The position numbers and the translations under genes are program-made. The notes beneath the pieces are model-generated. The model was not told the DNA's origin. It was given only the letters and a program-made list of their open reading frames with translations, and made no database searches. This document shows positions 35,685 through 46,411 of a stretch of 64,000 nucleotides of DNA, piece after piece; position 1 is the stretch's first letter; each line of letters starts with the position of its first letter. This DNA is from Cladorrhinum sp. PSN259 (lineage: Eukaryota > Ascomycota > Sordariomycetes > Sordariales > Podosporaceae), in contig MU867112.1 of assembly GCA_033725935.1 (NCBI GenBank), positions 1 to 64,000 on the forward strand. Direction: 5' to 3'.

Positions 35685-37269
35685 ATGGAATCATCAACGA
35701 CGTCAACCACGGGGAAAGAGGATGTGACAGTGGTGGTGAACGCGGACGAGATTAATAAACGGTACCACGCTCTGCACGGGCACGATGTATCGAGTTTTGA
35801 TTTGGTGGATACACGTATGTTATTTACTTTTTCACTTTCTTAAAAAAAAAATATAAAGTACATTAGATAAAATATAGATCGTAAAGGCTAAAAATTTGGC
35901 GTATAAAATAGATCGTCTCCCTACAGTATCTGCCGCTGATGCTTTGGAAGAGTTAGAAGAACACGGAGGTGGTGGTGATGGTGATGGAGATGGAGTCAAG
36001 AGGGAAAGGTATATAAGTACCGGGTTACCGGGTCTTGATGCGATTCTAGTAGGAGGACGAGCCGATGATGGGGCCGGCAAAAGAGGCGGGATAGAAAAAG
36101 GGACGGTTTGCGAGGTGTGGGGCCCTCCCGGGGCTGGCAAGACTGGGCTCGGGATGCAGATGGCTGCTGACTGCTTGAGAAGGGGGGAAGGGGTCGTGTG
36201 GGTTGGTAAGTTCTGACCATCTGTTTTGCTGGGAAAGTAAGGGAGGGGATATGCTAATGAGAAAGGGAACAAACAGATGGATTTCAGCGAATGTCTTTGG
36301 AGCGATTGAGGGGGGTTGTTGCTGCGGGAGTAGAAGAGGAGGAAGATATTGTAGAGCTGGACAACAAGTTCACGCATTTTACTTGTCCTAGTTTGCCGCA
36401 TCTCATTGCGCTGCTCTGTCGACCGACGGCAGAGTGTGTTCCTCGCGGGGTTGGGTTGGTGGTTGTGGACTCGTTATCTGCGCTGGTCAACCATGCGTTT
36501 CCGAGAATGCCACAGGATGGAGGTGGTGAAGTCAAGGGGAAGGGAAAGAAAGGTTTGGAGAATCACAGAGCACATGGCTGAAAGATTAGGATTGCTGACT
36601 TGATGACTAGGCGCACCACCGGTTGCTGTCCGCAGAGTTCAGGTCTTGCAGTACATTGTGAGCAGCCTCCAGAAGCTTGCGGCAACAAGGGACCTCGCGG
36701 TTGTCATCCTCACGCAGTGCGCCACCAAGATGCAGGCGGAACGCGGTGCGACGCTGGTTCCTGCTATCAACGCTACCGCTTGGGAACAGGGCATGTCTAC
36801 CAGATTGGTCTTATTCAGGGACTGGCTTGTTGAAGATAACGAGTCCCGGTCTTTACATTTTGTTGGCGTTCAGAAGCTCAATGGGAAGGCGGTGGATAGA
36901 GGTGGTGTCGACCATGTGTGTGCGTTCAGATTTAAGAGGGTAAGTTTTATCTGCATCACATCCTTCTGGAGCTCTATGTTCCTGACAATCTAGCAGACTG
37001 GACTGGTCCCCGTGGAATACGACGACACCCAACAGTCAAGAAATGTGTCCTTGACGCCCGCGCAAAAGCGAAAGCTGGGTGATACGGACTTTGAGATTGC
37101 CGATAGCGAGGATGACGAAGACTACGGATGGGATGAGGATCCAGATGCACTGCCTCCCATGCCGTCACAGTGGCAGGGAAGCGAGGATATACTGCTCACT
37201 CGACAACCCGAAAGTGATGAGGAGCAGCCAGACGATGGTGATGATGGCCAGGATAATGATGATGATTGA
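35685..37269 (+). CDS. Rad51 paralogue, Rad55/Rhp55-like recombination ATPase (five exons)
   Basis: Model: 35685-35814, 35927-36205, 36277-36552, 36611-36939, 36997-37269, giving 428 residues. Donors are GTATGT, GTAAGT, GTTTGG and GTAAGT; acceptors are CTACAG, AACAG, ACTAG and TAGCAG, and intron 2 has a GCTAAT branch site. The RecA-fold core shows STGLPGLDAILVGG, then Walker A GPPGAGKT at residues 109-116 and Walker B LVVVDS at about 196-202, followed by a RecA-like strand DLAVVILTQCATKMQ and FVGVQKLNGKAVDRGGVD. A short N-terminal region precedes the core and a highly acidic tail (FEIADSEDDEDYGWDED) ends the protein. Rad51 paralogues help load Rad51 during homologous recombination repair in the nucleus. 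The layout fits the Rad55/Rhp55 or Rad51C group rather than Rad51 or Dmc1; the exact paralogue is not settled. Intron 4 could splice at either AG of TAGCAG, differing by one Gln. Confidence 0.9.
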
Positions 37270-38378
37270 TATCAAGCGCTTCTCTCGGGCCTTCTAACAG
37301 GGAAGATTTTCCCGATGCACAAGCAGCTTGCTACAGGCGACGTTGAAACTTGAACCACCCCCTCTTCTCGCTACCCTCTGCCAACGGTAAGAGGTTCGCG
37401 CCCCACAGATATCGGGCAAATTCGGTTTCATATATCTATTTTATATGCTTCTTATCCCTGATGATGGTGATAAACACGAAGCGATCGGGTCGGATAGAGA
37501 CACTGTCTTTTCATTTTACTCTCTCATCCGACGGCCGGGTCAATAGGCGAGCTGTGCTATAAAAAAAATAAAAATAAAAAGGACAACGAAGCAAACAACC
37601 TGGAATGGGAAGAGGCTCAATATCAATATAATCGCGGCTATCACAAGCGACTTACCGTTGCAGCACATCCGGTTGGCACGGCTCCTGGCGGCAATCAGGG
37701 AGCGACGTTCGAGAACGTGTGAGCCCCAAGTCCTCTCGCCGTAGCCTAATATCGGGAATCTTGGCGGCTGGTTTGAAATGGGGGTTTTGCTTGCATGGAT
37801 AGGCTCACGCCCTGATGAAGGGGATGGATGGATGATCGGGGAGTGTTTTGGTTCCTGAAAAAGAGATACTTGTTTACCTAATTACCAAACCTACATGATT
37901 CACCACATTCGCTTTATCGTGCCGTATCCTATTAAGTTGCCCGGGGAAAAAAAAGAGTCAACATCACCGCTCAAGATGACCTCACAACTGAGTTGGCCTC
38001 TCTCCGCTATATCAAGCAAGGCCAACGCATGATAAAAGGACAGCTGTTTTCAATACTCCGTACCAAGAACAACAAAAGACCAAATGTACAGCCAAACAGG
38101 GGTTTTAAAAAAAAAAGTAACAGCAAAAGAGGGCGTCTGTGGTAACAGTAACGGTTACAGTAACAATCGCTGTGGGGAGTGGGTGGAAGGGGGGGGTGGT
38201 AAGTCGGGGGTGGTTTTTGTCCTATCGGTTCGGCAATCCTGCGGTAAGTACTGTAGCATTGCATATGTACAATAACGTTTTCAGACAGATTATACGTATC
38301 ATATTTCTGCCCTGCCACGCTGCAAGGACGTACCAAAGCGGACGAAAAACAGCATTTCGGGGAAAAAGACAGAAAGAG

Positions 38379-38400
38379 AAAGAGAGAGAGAGAGAGAGAG
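38379..38400. repeat. (AG)n microsatellite
   Basis: Eleven AG units at the end of a purine-rich stretch. Confidence 0.92.
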
Positions 38401-38685
38401 AATAAAATTGTTGTTACGCGTAAAGGATTCATGGGATTTGTGAAATTATGATTTGATGTGATTGAACTTTCGGAGAGGGCGAGTTTATCAACAGCGTTTT
38501 ATACCCAGGTTGTTGTTGTTTTTGTTGTTATTGTATTTTGTCGGTTGAGAAGAGAGTAGTCTAGGCGACTTGGCAGGGGTGTGCAAGGGGGCCGATGATG
38601 AAAAAAGAGAGAGAGATGAATTATCCAGTAGAAGAAGCAATGTTCGTTTTGTTGATCCAGATCTGTGTGTTCAAAACAACATCTC

Positions 38686-38688
<3 letters not shown>

Positions 38689-38722
<34 letters not shown>
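38689..38722. repeat. (CA)n microsatellite
   Basis: Seventeen CA units, followed within 150 nt by short ATAC and TATG tetramer runs. Confidence 0.95.
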
Positions 38723-38726
<4 letters not shown>

Positions 38727-38898
38727 CAAAACTACTCGAAATGTTCTTTTCTGATTCGGTAAATACATACATACATACATATACGGCTTCAAAGAAACTC
38801 CAGAAAAAACTTCAAGCGAGCAAACCCTTGGGGTAACAAAAAACATGAGCTCGCTTCATCGAATATGTATGTATGTATGCGCATGGTACTCACTCACA

Positions 38899-38928
38899 CC
38901 TTCCTTCCTTCCTTCCTTCCTTCCTTCC
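38899..38928. repeat. (TTCC)n microsatellite
   Basis: About seven TTCC units in non-coding DNA. Confidence 0.93.
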
Positions 38929-39739
38929 ATATAACCCGGCCGAGATTTCATCTAGTCCATACAATAGAATAATTCGGACCTGCTTTCCGGGCAAAGCTAT
39001 ATCAAATTTTCTTGAACAATAATCACATTTTCACACTTCACAAAGATCTACACTACACCCATACGGTATTGTGCACTAATAAATCAGATTGATGCGCGGC
39101 CAGGGGGGGGGGGGGTTGAATTGAGCCTCGACCGTTTGTAAGTTTTGAAACATGGGGGAAAGGATGGATGGATCCATGGATGGATGGATTGGATCGGAGA
39201 TTTGCAACCGGATATGCAGCCGATTTCCGCGCGGCCGGCCCCCCCCCTCCCCGGTCCCCCCTTCCCCCCACACCCCCCCTAGAGTAAACCCCGACGTTTA
39301 ACCTTCGTCCTTGTGGTCTTTTGATTTGTTTGGTTAACAAACAAATTAAACATAATTAATACCGATGAAGATTTTACCCTTTCTTTTTTTAGGGGCTGGG
39401 TTCGAGTATACTTTATGTATATTACCGATCAAGTAGAGTGTAAAGTAAAAATACGTTGGTGTCAAATGAAAAGGTTGAAACTACTTGAAATAAATAAAGT
39501 AAAGAGAACAGACAAACAGAGAGGATTGACGTGGGAGTAACGCTGAAATCACCCATATCAAATTACTACAGTACACCCTCTCCCAAAAACGATGCGATCC
39601 ATATGAGACGTCTACATTTCCCTGATCTGATCTTATCTGATTACCACCCCGTTTTGTCAAAGCCTTTTTAAAAGCCGTTCAAAGCGGCCGGGGCGGGCGG
39701 GAAGGGAGGGATGGCTAGGTGCCACAGGTAGGTGCCGAT

Positions 39740-39816
39740 TGTGTGTGTGGTTGTGTGTGTGTGTGTGGTTGTGTGTGTGTGGGTGGGTGGGTGGGTGGAT
39801 GGTGGGTGGATGGTGT
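39740..39816. repeat. Compound (GT)n / (GGTG)n repeat
   Basis: GT runs interrupted by GGTT pass into GGTG tetramers and then GGATGGT units. On the minus strand it encodes a His/Thr/Pro-rich frame that I regard as spurious. Confidence 0.92.
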
Positions 39817-42483
39817 AATCGTAAAGAAAAAAAACGTGGGGTAATAACAAGTAAGATGGGCTGATACGAAACATATCATCGAACGATATGGTCTCATTCG
39901 AACAACCCCGATCGATCAATCCTTCAACCAGTTTCGATAACTTACCAACCACAACCCGCTAAACAAGAGCGACAATGCCGAGGGTAAAAGAAGGGTGGAA
40001 AAGGGAAAAGAAAAATGCGGAGATGGGGCGATCGAGTTCGATCGAGATTTGGGACGGTTTCGGGTGCTCCCGGTTTCTTTTCTTTTCCATCCTTCCTTTG
40101 GAGACAAAGCAATCAGCTTCATCATGATAAATCCTGCAAGATTCGGAAATGATGTTGTTTCCGGATTTCGTGGGGGTTGAGAGTTACGGACGAAAAGCCC
40201 GGAAAGTTTGTTTGTTCTCTGAATGGCATGATCGTGAACCGGGCTTCGATCCAGGCGGCGGCGCCCCTCGCTGGCTACCCACGGAAAGTGCGAAGCATTA
40301 GGTATGGGGTGGTGGAGTTTTCGACATGTCAATGACGAAATGACATGTGGCAAGAGGGCAGGTAATAACGGGCCTTCTTTTTTTTGGACAGAGAACCTGT
40401 TCTTTTTTTTCGTTAAACGGTTTGTACACCGAATTGACCGAGAAAGAGAGAATTTCCCTGGACTTCACCTTCTCAACTCAGTAGGTTACAGCCAAGAGTC
40501 AAATATTCTAGGTACCCTGTTTACCGGTCGGTCTGGCCTCTTCTTTCTCTCTTCGGTCCGAGTTTGCGTGCGGTTCGCTTGGCAGCTTGCATGGCGTGCA
40601 TGGCTCTCAGATGTCCATGCTTTGCAGTTTCGTGTTCTCTACGTGGTAGTGCATCTTTCCTTCGCTGCCCGCCTCCCCGACGCTGTGCCCTTGTGATACA
40701 GCGGCATTGGGAAGGGAATATCCAATGATTGACGATAAAACTTGCCCCTCAAGTTCATGTTGTGTTACTGAGGAGCGTGCTGAACGGGGACCGAGGAGGT
40801 GTCATTCCGGTGAGGCCGGTGAGGGGTTGAGAAGGTTATCGATCCTGTTAGCCACTGTTTTGCCGTGCGCTTGGATGTTGGCAAATGGGATGATCGACGT
40901 CCGGCCCAGATTCCCGCTCAGAGTGGTAAAGGACTTCTCGATATGAGATGACAAATGCCGGTGAGGCTTCAATTATCATTGTGGCAAGGTAGGTATTGCC
41001 GTGTGTAGTAGCATTGTTGTCACAGCGGCTTGCAGTGAGCATATCTTTCTGCAGGTATGGAAGAGAAGATGTATGGACCAAGCTCCCTGTGAGGCTGACA
41101 AGCGACAACCAAGAGAGAGAGAGGAGGTCTGTATGCCACAACGGTATTATTAAATGTGTGTAATTCTTGTAACAACACGGATGTTGTAAGTATTTTATGG
41201 GCATTGCTCAATTGTGCGAGGTATATTTTATTGTTCCTGTCGACCAAGCAATTTCTTTCCTGTGTTGATGTAGAGATTATATTTGGGGAACACTTTAGCG
41301 GCTACACTTCCTGTAATGTCTCTCTTGACAGCTTTGGGCGATGTTGGAGATGAGAGCTGCGTAGGTGTTCTATTTCCCAACAATCTCGAGACAAGACAGC
41401 CCAAAACGTGGGAAAAGAGGAGTGAATAAATACAGCAGTGGAAAGATAACGAATAAGGAGTTAGCTGTCTGTAGTTGATGATCGCGGTAGATACCCTTTC
41501 TCTCACAAACCGCTCTCTTTGTTTTTCTCCTACAGATTCCAGAAGTCCAACTGGTTTCATCAGTGTATTTGCCAGATATCGACTGCAAGCGTGGCAGCGG
41601 TCGAAACGATGATCAAGTGTGCCAAGTGTGCCAAGACTGACAAGAGCGGGCCGAGCCGTTCCCGCTGGTTCTAGGCCCGATTCCACTAAGCGTGCCCCCC
41701 AACAAAGTTAACTTCTTGACAGAAGTTCGAGACGTCAACAAGATACATTCTGGCATCTTTACCTATATACCAAGAGTGCTAATACCGCCTGATTAAATAA
41801 TAGATAGATTGTAGACCATTATCACTCCGCCAGTGCTGGCTACCGCATTCTTGGAAGCCTTAGCACCCGAGCAGTCACCCACCCAAATGGCGGGCCATCA
41901 AGTGGGGGATTCGCAAATAAAACTTCATAGAGTCTTTCCAATGGTGGACGGTGAAGCAGTCTATTTTCGGGCGGAGTGGCTTTTACCTTGGAGATGTCGA
42001 GTCTCCAGCTCTGGTAGAGCGATTTGGCATGAGAAAGCGGAGCAAGAAACTGGAATCAGAAATGAAACGGTATAACGACCACCGGAATGGAAGTCTCTGG
42101 TGCTTCAGCCCGCCCACCATTTCCGGTATTGGGATTGCCAGATACGCCTTCCACATCTGTGTCAAGAGGAATTTATGTCATGACGATAAAGCTTCAGAGT
42201 ACTCAGTACCTGGAGCATCTTCCTCCGAGATGTGTCAAGGGGGACTGGTCGATGTAAGTACATGCTTTCTTCAACTATAATACCACACATCAAATATCAA
42301 TGGCGATTGAAAAGTGTAGCAAGTAGTACGTCCATACATTCTGAACCGGCATCAGGTTTTCTCCCAGATCAACAATGAGGATGTAAGGTATGCCCGACTT
42401 ACTCACCTTTTTTCAGAAAGAAGTTGCAGAGTGGGCTGCATACCTAGTTTACACTTTCTTATGCCTATTTTACTCACTTATAC

Positions 42484-42609
42484 GCCTGTTCGGCTTCTGT
42501 TGATGCATTCTTGACTCTTTTCTATGCCTATTCAGTCTCTGTCGATGTATTCCTGACTCTTTTCTACACCTGTTCGGCTTCTATTGATTCATTCCTGGCT
42601 TCTTCTCCG
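42484..42609. repeat. Degenerate 42-bp tandem repeat, three units
   Basis: Three adjoining 42-base units start at 42484, 42526 and 42568, each beginning with a form of CCTRTTCRG and containing a CTGACTCTTTTCTA-type segment. A half unit precedes them at 42463. Most differences between units are C/T or G/A transitions, the pattern expected from RIP or cytosine deamination. Confidence 0.8.
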
Positions 42610-43023
42610 GATGCTGGATATCCCAACCTGCATAGGTAGGTAATACCTTCCATTTCGACTCGTCTTAACTTTCCATCTCGACTCGTGATGCAATTTCGAA
42701 CTCGTTTTGACTTTCCATTTTTTTTTTTTTAAACCTTACGTTTCGGTGAACTTTCCATTTTAATTAAATCCTGCGTTTCGATTTGCACGTGAAAACAGAT
42801 CTTTGGGTACAAAAGAGCAGCTTTTGCCCTCAGGTCCTCAACGAAATCTTTTTCTCTCGCAACCATTTTTGCAATCATTTTTTGCAACAACGTCAACCAT
42901 TTTTGCAACCCACAACAAACATCTTCACAATAATTCCATAGCATTCTTGCTACTCTGCCTCAACATTACCAATTATCTCACACCATCAATCAACATCAAA
43001 CAGTCTTACACGTTGTCAACATC

Positions 43024-43536
43024 ATGGCAAATTACTCCCCCCCCCCCCCCACGTACCCAACATTCCAGCAAACGCAGCAAATATTCAGTACAATAATGGC
43101 GAAGCTAGCCTCGATCGAATATATCTAGCAACTTGGTTCGACTAATGATTCCATTTGTCTATCATTTCGCGCAATGTAAGTCCTTCTGTCCCGGCCTTAT
43201 TTTGAAGTACTTGTACCAATATCTTAGTAGTCGTGAGAACGAGGCGTCCCAACGACGTAACAATTTGCCGCAGTTCGTATGAATATGCGGTCGATTCTTC
43301 GACCACTGCTCGATGTCCGTACCGGCGCTCACAATCAGCGGATTCCCCGAGAACGTCGCGGCCATTTGCGAGCTGAATGGTATATGCTTAGGTACTCTAA
43401 TATGATTGATGGGATACAAGGTTCTGACTCGTTTTAGCGTTTACGATTCGGCCCCATTCTACAATCATTAGATATCAATGTTAAGACCATTGATGTAACC
43501 GAGCTGCGAGAGATCTTACAAGGTATTATTCTGTGA
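43024..43536 (+). pseudogene. Possible relic of an unrecognised gene
   Basis: An ATG at 43024 in a good fungal context (CAACATCATGG), after a CA-rich leader typical of expressed genes, opens a frame that reads MANYSPPPP then TYPTFQQTQQIFSTIMAKLA. In the same frame, protein-like stretches continue (RRGHLRAEWYMLRYSNMIDG; LRFGPILQSLDINVKTIDV) to a TGA at 43534-43536, but it is interrupted by TAG 43126, TAA 43177, TAG 43225 and 43228, TGA 43234, TAA 43258 and TAG 43435. Each could come from CAG, CAA or CGA by C-to-T change. A stop count like this is also what chance gives over 170 codons, so the case rests on the leader, the context and the protein-like segments. I do not recognise the product. 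Confidence 0.3.
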
Positions 43537-43589
43537 GGTGTTTTGTTTTTGTTTTTTTGCCCTGGGTGGATTTTGGGTTTTTGTTGTTA

Positions 43590-43701
43590 TTATTAGCGTT
43601 GGAGATGGAAGAAGAGAACGTTAGCGTGCTAGTCCATGACATTTATTAGCGTTAGGACGAGATGGGATCATACAACGTTGGCGTACTAGTCCATGACATT
43701 T
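43590..43701. repeat. Imperfect tandem duplication of about 55 bp
   Basis: Two neighbouring copies share TATTAGCGTT at their left end and a 28-nt block (43617-43644 and 43674-43701) ending CTAGTCCATGACATTT. The 28-nt blocks differ at two positions, both A/G transitions. Confidence 0.85.
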
Positions 43702-44042
43702 TGATGCAGAGCCTACCAGCCTTGTGATATCTGCCTTTTATGCTGATATTTTGCTCATTTCCAATTTTCACGTTTATATCTCGTACTGCTACGTGAACCT
43801 TTCCCGTTATGCATAGGTAAGCATGATTATACCACATTTACAAAAGAATCTCTCTTGAGTGAGTGAGTGAGTGAGGGAGAGAGGAAGGGAGGAAGGGAGG
43901 GAGAAAAACCACTGGCAAGCTGTGATCAACAGGCTGGCAAACGGGGATAGAAGAATCGTAGGCTCTCCTCCCGTTTTCTCTAGAACAAAAAACGGGAGAG
44001 AGTGAAATAAAATTGGTATATAACTTCGCCACATATATATAT

Positions 44043-45570
44043 TCAACCCTTCAACTTCTTATATTTCTCTTTCAACTCAGCATCACAAGTCTCAACAACA
44101 ATCCCCCTCCTGACCTTCCCCCTCCCCCTCTCCCCCCCTCTCATACTCCTAATCCACCTCTCGACCCTCCCGGCGTTCTCCACAACCTCGACGTACCTAG
44201 CCACATCGGCCGTCTCCGCCGCCCCTTCCCCTTCGTCGCTCAGCTCGTACCCCGGATATAGCACTATCCTGCTCACCTGTCCCCACGCGTCGACCCAGTC
44301 GACAAAATCGTCTCCGACCGTCGACCACAGACACGAAACCCAGGAGCCGCACCCTGTTAGGTCCAGATATTCCAAACCGTAAAGTAATTTACTCAGGCGG
44401 GATAAGACCATCAGACTCTCGGACCAGGTGGTGTTGTTGTGCTCTATCGGTACCGAGGCAAAAGGGGTGATAATGGGTGATGCAGTAGAAAACGAAGGCT
44501 CAGGCCAAAATGCCAGACTCAAGTGGGTTAGAGTTGGGGGCAGGTGGCGTGCGAGGGAGAGCAAATGGGGCCAGCAGATCGGGTTGGGATGTAAGGGGTT
44601 GACTGCCAGAGACAAGTGGGTGAGGTTCGGTAAGAGTGCTTTTGGGATTGAAAGAGAAAAAGAATAGTCTAGTGATGCCGGTGTTGATGTTGAAGGTGAA
44701 TCCCACGAGTCGGGAATATTTTGACAAGACTCGGTTGGTGATGATGATGAGGCCTGATGATTATGATGATGATGATGCAATGGAAACAGGAATTTAGACA
44801 GATCCCGAAGTCTGAGTGTCTGCCCGGGGGAGTTTGTAAGATCCAGACGGTGGAAATCTAGGTTATCTACTGGGACCTGATCTTCAGAGTCTGGGTCTGA
44901 AGGAGGAAGGAGTATGATCTTTAGGTCGGAGATTGTGACTCCTTGATGACGCTCCCTCGTCAGATAAGAGAGCAGGGCGCTCCGCAGGTGAGCGGGCAGC
45001 TGATGCAGCACGTACTGGCAGTATTCTTTCTGCCAGTCCCAGGATCTGGCAAACTGTCTGAGGACGAGATCTATCAGACTTCCCCTGACGGGCATCCGGC
45101 CGCCCGGTAGTGGCCGTTGCTGGTAGTGTTTGGCGCCGCCGTATTCTATAGCGGCACGTGACGTTGGCTTGGTGGAGGCAGAGGCCTGCTGAACCAGCCA
45201 GCTCACGGGCGGCGGCGGGCCAGGTGGGAGCCTCCGACCGCGGTTGAGTGCTCGACGGACGGCTGCTGGCACTGTCTGGGGAGGAGCAGTGGTGGTTGAT
45301 GCCCCATGCGAGAGGCGTAAATTTGCGAGCAATTCATTGACTGAACGAGGCTTGTTGTTGTCATCTTTGTTGTTGCTGTTGTCTGTGCAACGGGGTGGTG
45401 GGTGGGTTAGTGCCAAAGTGTATGAGTAAGAAGGGGGGGGGGGGGTGTACGACGGGTAACGCACCATGGTGGCTGTTGTGTCTACTCGCAGCGCTACCCG
45501 AGCTGCTGAGCAACGCTGGTGCTGTGGACGGTGGCTTGGAGTATTGCGTTTGATGTCGTTTTTTCGGCAT
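44043..45570 (-). CDS. Leucine-rich protein of unknown function (two exons)
   Basis: Model on the minus strand: 45570-45465, then 45382-44043, giving 481 residues. The start is MPKKRHQTQYSKPPST; the 82-nt intron has donor GTGCGT, acceptor TTGCACAG and a run of 13 C near the donor. Splicing joins NSHHD to NSNNKDDNNKPRSVNELLANL. The first third is basic, Pro- and Ser-rich and looks disordered. From about residue 137 it becomes helical (SLIDLVLRQFARSWDWQKEY; LPAHLRSALLSYL), then shows irregular leucine-rich segments NLTHLSLAVN (about 288), TLTHLSLAFW (about 319) and YLDLTGCGSW (about 374), with a His run and a Ser/Pro-rich insert between. This suggests an F-box/LRR-like fold without a clear F-box. 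I recognise a fungal-type hypothetical protein but no function. Translation from an ATG at 45467 inside the exon 1/intron border would give an alternative 474-residue form. Confidence 0.83.
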
Positions 45571-46365
45571 CACGGGTCTTGTTTGAAACTTGATAAATCA
45601 AGGTGAGTGAATCAATGACTGGATGAGATGGTATTTCATTGCCATTGCACTGAGGGAAGGAAGAGGGGGGGCGAAGTTCGGGGTTTGTCATCAATTTCAT
45701 GTTACGATACAGTTAGTTGTCACTCAAAACCTGTGACTGACGATAAGAGGCAGTGTTATTTCCGTAATTAATTACAAATTACAGCTGAATTTCGTAACCA
45801 AGGCGATGCACGTCACGCACCTTGCTTGTTTGGGGGACTTTCCTTCTCTGACTCCTCGGCGAAAGATAATAGTGGAGTCAACGAAACCGAGACGAGGTAA
45901 AATGATTGGTCATTCAGCCAGATTTGGCTGGTGGCTTGTCCGAAATCCGATGCAAGTCATTCATTCATTCCCTTTCCCCAGAAAAAAAAGAAATTACACC
46001 ATTCTGTTTACCTCTTCTTCTGAAAAAGTTTGGATACATCATCAACCTCACACATTATCATACTATGATATCGTATGATACGCTCTCACAAAAGTTGGCA
46101 GTGACCGACCCCCGTTACTCCCATCATCGTGATCATCCATACATACAACCCCAAATTGCAGAATCAAAATAAATAAAAAATACTTCCGAAAAAAGAACAA
46201 AGAGGAGTATTCAATAATAATCCGGAAGATCCCGGTACCTTGTGGACGAACTACTATACAATCACTGACAAACGAAAAACACACCCACAAATTGAATGTC
46301 AGATGCGTGTGTTGTTGTTGATGTGTTGTGCATGTTACATGTTGTGCATTCTTGTCTGTCTGTCT

Positions 46366-46370
<5 letters not shown>

Positions 46371-46409
<39 letters not shown>
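46371..46409. repeat. (TG)n microsatellite
   Basis: A 39-nt TG run, the longest perfect dinucleotide repeat in the window. Confidence 0.95.

Positions 46410-46411
<2 letters not shown>

Larger units (their letters stand above)
37270..44042. other. Long non-coding region rich in microsatellites and decayed repeats
   Basis: The left part is the 3' flank of the Rad51 paralogue. Between 38.3 and 39.9 kb are AG, CA, ATAC, TATG, TTCC, ATGG and GT runs. From about 42.3 to 43.7 kb the DNA is T-rich and carries degenerate tandem repeats and a possible gene relic. A frame at 41951-42253 ending at a GTAAGT donor could be an exon of something unrecognised. I see no intact gene. Confidence 0.55.

Noticed and set aside
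40230..40270. GCTTCGATCC resembling a tRNA B box
   Set aside because: No matching T-stem, acceptor stem or A box could be placed around it.
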